Positions 61,510 to 64,000 of a DNA stretch of 64,000 nucleotides are shown here, piece after piece (the first letter of the stretch is position 1; every line of letters begins with the position of its first letter). Source of the stretch: CBDAPX01 sp965198725 (GTDB lineage Bacteria > Pseudomonadota > Alphaproteobacteria > Rhodobacterales > Rhodobacteraceae). The position numbers and the translations under genes were made by a program. The stretch covers positions 2,418,001 to 2,482,000 of the forward strand of contig CBDAPX010000001.1 of assembly GCA_965198725.1 (NCBI GenBank), read 5' to 3'. The notes below the pieces were generated by a model, which did not search any database, was not told the origin of the DNA, and worked only from the letters and a program-made list of their open reading frames with translations.

Positions 61510-62033
61510 ACGCAATGATCCCCTCGTGGGTCGATGGTAAATTGACCCCTGTCGAAAAGCTGGAAGTGCATGTGCGCGGCTTGCGGCACAAGGCCGTTTC
61601 GGTCTTCGTTGTGCGCGACGGCAAGATTCTTTTGCAGCAAAGGGCGCTGGGCAAGTATCACACGCCCGGGCTTTGGGCGAACACATGCTGCACGCATCCT
61701 CATTGGGACGAGGACCCGCTGACCTGTGCGCAACGGCGATTGGACGAAGAGTTGGGGATCACCGGTTTGACCCTCAGCCACCGCCAGTGTCTGGAATACC
61801 GCGCCGATGTGGGCGGCGGACTGATCGAACATGAGGTGGTCGATGTGTTTGTCGCGAATGGGCCCGAGCCGGTTGAGACGGACCTGAACCCGGATGAGGT
61901 GATGGACACCGTTTGGATCAGCTTTGAGGACCTGTGCGCCGATGTCGAGGCGCGGCCAGACCGCTATACACCTTGGTTGCGGATTTACATGACCGAGCAT
62001 GCGCGAGCGATCTTTGGCGCGGTAGTGGACTGA
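61506..62033 (+). CDS. idi: Isopentenyl-diphosphate delta-isomerase (type I)
   Basis: The product is 175 aa, a Nudix-fold isomerase: KAVSVFVVRDGKILLQQRA, GLWANTCCTHPHWDEDPLTCAQRRLDEELGI with the catalytic Cys in NTCCTHP, and later EVVDVFVANGPEPVETDLNPDEV. It interconverts IPP and DMAPP, feeding CrtE. It is the last gene of the bchG-orf428-bchP-idi operon. Confidence 0.95.
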   Translation: MNAMIPSWVDGKLTPVEKLEVHVRGLRHKAVSVFVVRDGKILLQQRALGKYHTPGLWANTCCTHPHWDEDPLTCAQRRLDEELGITGLTLSHRQCLEYRADVGGGLIEHEVVDVFVANGPEPVETDLNPDEVMDTVWISFEDLCADVEARPDRYTPWLRIYMTEHARAIFGAVVD

Positions 62034-62056
62034 CGCGCGGCGGCTTACGGTTTCGA

Positions 62057-62350
62057 TTATTCGACGTTGATCGTCTGGCGCAATGCGCCGCTTTCCCGAT
62101 CAAAGATCAGGATCTCATCATCTGCCGTCACAACCGCATACCAATCGTCTGAAACGGTAAAGGCTGTGGCGCGCGTGCCGTCGGGCAGAGTGATGGCATC
62201 TGGCAAAGCCGGGGCAGGGCCATTGTAGCGGATGACAATCAGTGACGTGATCAGTACAAGCCCGCCAATCATCACGGCGGTCAGCACCGTCACCAGTCGC
62301 CGTAAAAAGCGCAGGTTTGCCGGTTCTTCCGGAAAGTCAGGAGTTTCCAT
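62057..62350 (-). CDS. DUF6476 family membrane protein
   Basis: The product is 97 aa. PEEPANLRFLRRLVTVLTAVMIGGLVLITSLIVIRY gives one membrane helix, followed by a soluble domain with LPDGTRATAFTVSDDWYAVVTADDEILIFDRESG that looks beta-rich. It resembles a Rhodobacterales family I recall as DUF6476; the function is unknown. Its ATG shares two bases with the divergent rluD start (CATG at 62348-62351). It is convergent with idi. Confidence 0.8.
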   Translation of the reverse strand: METPDFPEEPANLRFLRRLVTVLTAVMIGGLVLITSLIVIRYNGPAPALPDAITLPDGTRATAFTVSDDWYAVVTADDEILIFDRESGALRQTINVE

Positions 62351-63395
62351 GGCCCAGAGCCTTGTCACATTCGAGATCGCGGAAAACCCGCCGCCGCGCC
62401 TTGATAAGGCGCTTTCGCGCGATGTGCCAGAGGCCGCGGCGCTGTCGCGGACCCGCCTGGCGCGCTTGTTGGGCGCCGGGGCGGTTACGGTGGACGGCGC
62501 GGTGATCACCGATCCCAAAGCCAAGGTGGCAGAGGGTGCGCAGATCGTAATCACGGTTGAGGTGGCCGATGACAGCCATATCGCGGCCGAGGATATCCCG
62601 CTTGACGTCGTTTTTGAGGATGCCGACCTGATCGTCGTCAACAAACCGGCCGGGATGGTGGTGCACCCTGCGCCGGGCTCGCCATCGGGCACTTTGGTCA
62701 ATGCCTTGTTGCACCATTGCGGGGCTGATCTGTCTGGCGTGGGCGGTGTGAAACGCCCCGGGATCGTGCATCGGATCGACAAGGAAACCAGCGGCCTTTT
62801 GGTCGTTGCCAAGTCTGACGCGGCCCATCACGGCTTGGCCGCCCAGTTTGAGGCGCATACAGCAGAGCGGTATTATCAGGCGCTGTGTTACGGCATGCCT
62901 GACGCTAATGACCCACGGCTGCGCGGTGTCAAAGGCGTCAGTTTCGAACCCGGCAATGTCATGTGCATCACCACCCATCTGGCGCGGCACAAAACGGACC
63001 GCCAAAAGCAAGCGGTCCTGTTTCAAGGTGGGCGGCATGCGGTGACCCGGGTTCGGATCGTGGAACGGTTTGGAATGCCATCCGTGCTGTCTTTGGTGGA
63101 ATGCTGGCTTGAAACCGGCCGGACCCACCAGATCAGGGTTCATATGGCCCATGCCGGTCATGGTTTGATTGGTGATCCGATCTATGGCGGGCGGCGGAAA
63201 TTGTCGTCAAAATCGCTGGGGCCTGCGCAAATAGACGCCGTTCAAGGCTTTGACCGGCAGGCGTTGCATGCCGCCGTTCTGGGCTTTGAGCACCCCATTA
63301 CCGGCGCACACTTGCGGTTCGACGCTCCGTTACCTCCCGATTTTCAGGGATTATTAACCATTTTGAGCGCCGGAAAGTTCGATCACCTGCGTTGA
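62349..63395 (+). CDS. RluA/RluD-family 23S rRNA pseudouridine synthase
   Basis: The product is 348 aa. An S4-like domain (RLDKALSRDVPEAAALSRTRLARLLGAGAVTVDG) is followed by the catalytic domain with IVVNKPAGMVVHPAPG, HRIDKETSGLLVVAK (catalytic Asp) and ETGRTHQIRVHMAHAGHGLIGDPIYGG. It resembles RluD, which modifies helix 69, but I do not separate RluD from RluC. The AGGAG site at 62339-62343 fixes the start. Confidence 0.93.
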   Translation: MAQSLVTFEIAENPPPRLDKALSRDVPEAAALSRTRLARLLGAGAVTVDGAVITDPKAKVAEGAQIVITVEVADDSHIAAEDIPLDVVFEDADLIVVNKPAGMVVHPAPGSPSGTLVNALLHHCGADLSGVGGVKRPGIVHRIDKETSGLLVVAKSDAAHHGLAAQFEAHTAERYYQALCYGMPDANDPRLRGVKGVSFEPGNVMCITTHLARHKTDRQKQAVLFQGGRHAVTRVRIVERFGMPSVLSLVECWLETGRTHQIRVHMAHAGHGLIGDPIYGGRRKLSSKSLGPAQIDAVQGFDRQALHAAVLGFEHPITGAHLRFDAPLPPDFQGLLTILSAGKFDHLR

Positions 63396-63399
63396 CATG

Positions 63400-63427
63400 A
63401 ACAGCACATGCGCGTGAGCGCGCTGTT
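63400..63427 (+). terminator. Possible hairpin after the pseudouridine synthase gene
   Basis: AACAGC / GCTGTT arms enclose an inner GCGC/GCGC pair, 5 bases after the stop. No T run follows, so it may be a weak or factor-dependent terminator. Confidence 0.35.
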
Positions 63428-63476
63428 GCAAAGCTTACAGTGGTAGCGATTTGAGACAATATAACACCCACGCCCC

Positions 63477-63505
63477 TTGAAACGGGGCCATACCTGACCC
63501 ATATC
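63477..63505 (+). promoter_or_regulatory. Candidate promoter of rpoH
   Basis: TTGAAA (63477-63482), 17 bases, then CATATC (63500-63505) fits a sigma-70 promoter loosely. The wider CTTGAA...CCCATAT form also resembles sigma-32 promoters, which would allow heat-shock self-regulation. It lies 45-73 bases before the rpoH ATG. Confidence 0.5.
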
Positions 63506-63549
63506 CTATGTTAAGCCCTTAAACATTGGGGGGGGGGGAGAAAGACAAA

Positions 63550-64000
63550 ATGGCCAATTACGCAAACTTGCCAGCCCCGACACCAGAAGGTGGATTGAAC
63601 CGCTATATGCAGGAAATCCGCAAATTCCCGCTGTTGGAGCCCGAAGAAGAATACATGCTGGCCAAGCGCTGGGTGGAAGAGCAGGATGCCGCGTCTGCGC
63701 ACAAGCTCGTCACATCACACCTGCGCCTGGCGGCCAAGATCGCTATGGGATACCGGGGCTATGGACTGCCGCAGGCCGAGGTGATCTCGGAAGCCAACGT
63801 CGGCTTGATGCAAGCCGTGAAGCGGTTTGACCCCGAAAAAGGGTTCCGTCTGGCAACCTATGCCATGTGGTGGATCCGTGCCTCGATTCAGGAATATATC
63901 CTGCGGTCGTGGTCCTTGGTGAAAATGGGCACAACCAGCGCGCAGAAGAAGTTGTTTTTCAACCTGCGTAAGGCAAAAGCCAAACTGGGCGCTCTGGAAG
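63550..64000 (+). CDS. rpoH: RNA polymerase sigma-32 factor RpoH (partial, cut by window end)
   Basis: The first 150 residues are present. MANYANLPAPTPEGGLNRYMQEIRKFPLLEPEEEYMLAKRW is the RpoH-type N-terminus, and VTSHLRLAAKIAMGYRGYGLPQAEVISEANVGLMQAVKRFDPEKGFRLATYAMWWIRASIQEYILRSWSLVKMGTTSAQKKLFFNLRKAK includes regions 2.1-2.4 and the RpoH box (QKKLFFNLR). It directs heat-shock and, in Rhodobacter, singlet-oxygen-response transcription. An 11-base G run at 63528-63538 forms part of the ribosome-binding region. Confidence 0.95.
   Translation, partial: MANYANLPAPTPEGGLNRYMQEIRKFPLLEPEEEYMLAKRWVEEQDAASAHKLVTSHLRLAAKIAMGYRGYGLPQAEVISEANVGLMQAVKRFDPEKGFRLATYAMWWIRASIQEYILRSWSLVKMGTTSAQKKLFFNLRKAKAKLGALE

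Noticed and set aside
1..64000. CRISPR arrays, insertion sequences, integrases or phage genes
   Set aside because: No regularly spaced direct repeats, transposase-like frames or terminal inverted repeats with target duplications were noticed on either strand.

Overview
The window is a chromosomal segment of an aerobic anoxygenic phototrophic alphaproteobacterium, most likely a marine Rhodobacterales (Roseobacter-group) species. Three things point there: the gene order of the photosynthesis gene cluster (PGC), a tRNA-His that lacks the usual G-1/C73 identity pair (a lineage trait of most Alphaproteobacteria), and a GTTC-N7-GTTC type LexA box. Nearly all DNA is coding. No insertion sequence, CRISPR array or phage gene was seen.

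Left flank (1-16750). A capsule export group (kpsC partial, a Wza/KpsD-type export lipoprotein, kpsS) is on the minus strand. It is followed on the plus strand by riboflavin genes and nusB (ribE, ribB-X, ribH, nusB) with a small membrane protein gene. Next come a strongly structured intergenic stretch that may be an RNA, an ArsR/SRPBCC pair, the DNA-repair gene mmcB behind a LexA box, a LysR gene divergent from a royal-jelly-family secreted protein gene, a DUF6324 protein, a GNAT acetyltransferase and tRNA-His. The flank ends with a TPR/beta-barrel outer-membrane protein, a FecR-domain protein and a CHASE2 adenylate cyclase whose reading frame is broken by an apparent one-base deletion.

PGC (16868-62033). 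The blocks are: crtA-bchI-bchD-bchO (minus); crtI-crtB-tspO (plus); crtD-crtC (minus); crtE-crtF-bchC-bchX-bchY-bchZ-pufQ-pufB-pufA-pufL-pufM-pufC followed by dxs (plus superoperon); a cytochrome c gene, hemA, puhE, acsF, bciE, puhC, puhB, puhA, lhaA, bchM, bchL, bchH, bchB, bchN, bchF (minus; transcription starts at the bchF end); ppaA/aerR-ppsR (plus); bchG-orf428-bchP-idi (plus). Together they cover tetrapyrrole supply (hemA), Mg chelation (bchHID), methylation and O2-dependent ring closure (bchM, acsF, bciE), the two nitrogenase-like reductases (bchLNB, bchXYZ), the bacteriochlorophyll tail (bchG, bchP), isoprenoid supply (dxs, idi, crtE), the spheroidene/spheroidenone pathway (crtIBCDFA), the reaction centre and LH1 apoproteins, and assembly factors. 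Six exact PpsR/CrtJ operators (TGT-N12-ACA) lie before crtA/crtI, crtD/crtE, bchC, bchF, ppaA and bchG. The repressor PpsR and its antirepressor are encoded in the same cluster.

Right flank (62057-64000). A DUF6476 membrane protein gene and an rluD-type pseudouridine synthase gene start divergently from the same CATG. They are followed by the 5' part of rpoH behind an 11-base G run.

Most notable points: PufC has only three haem motifs; crtC has no usable start codon in frame while crtD reads into it; the CHASE2 cyclase is frameshifted beside a TPR-barrel/FecR pair; and a foldable intergenic element lies at 7751-7935.
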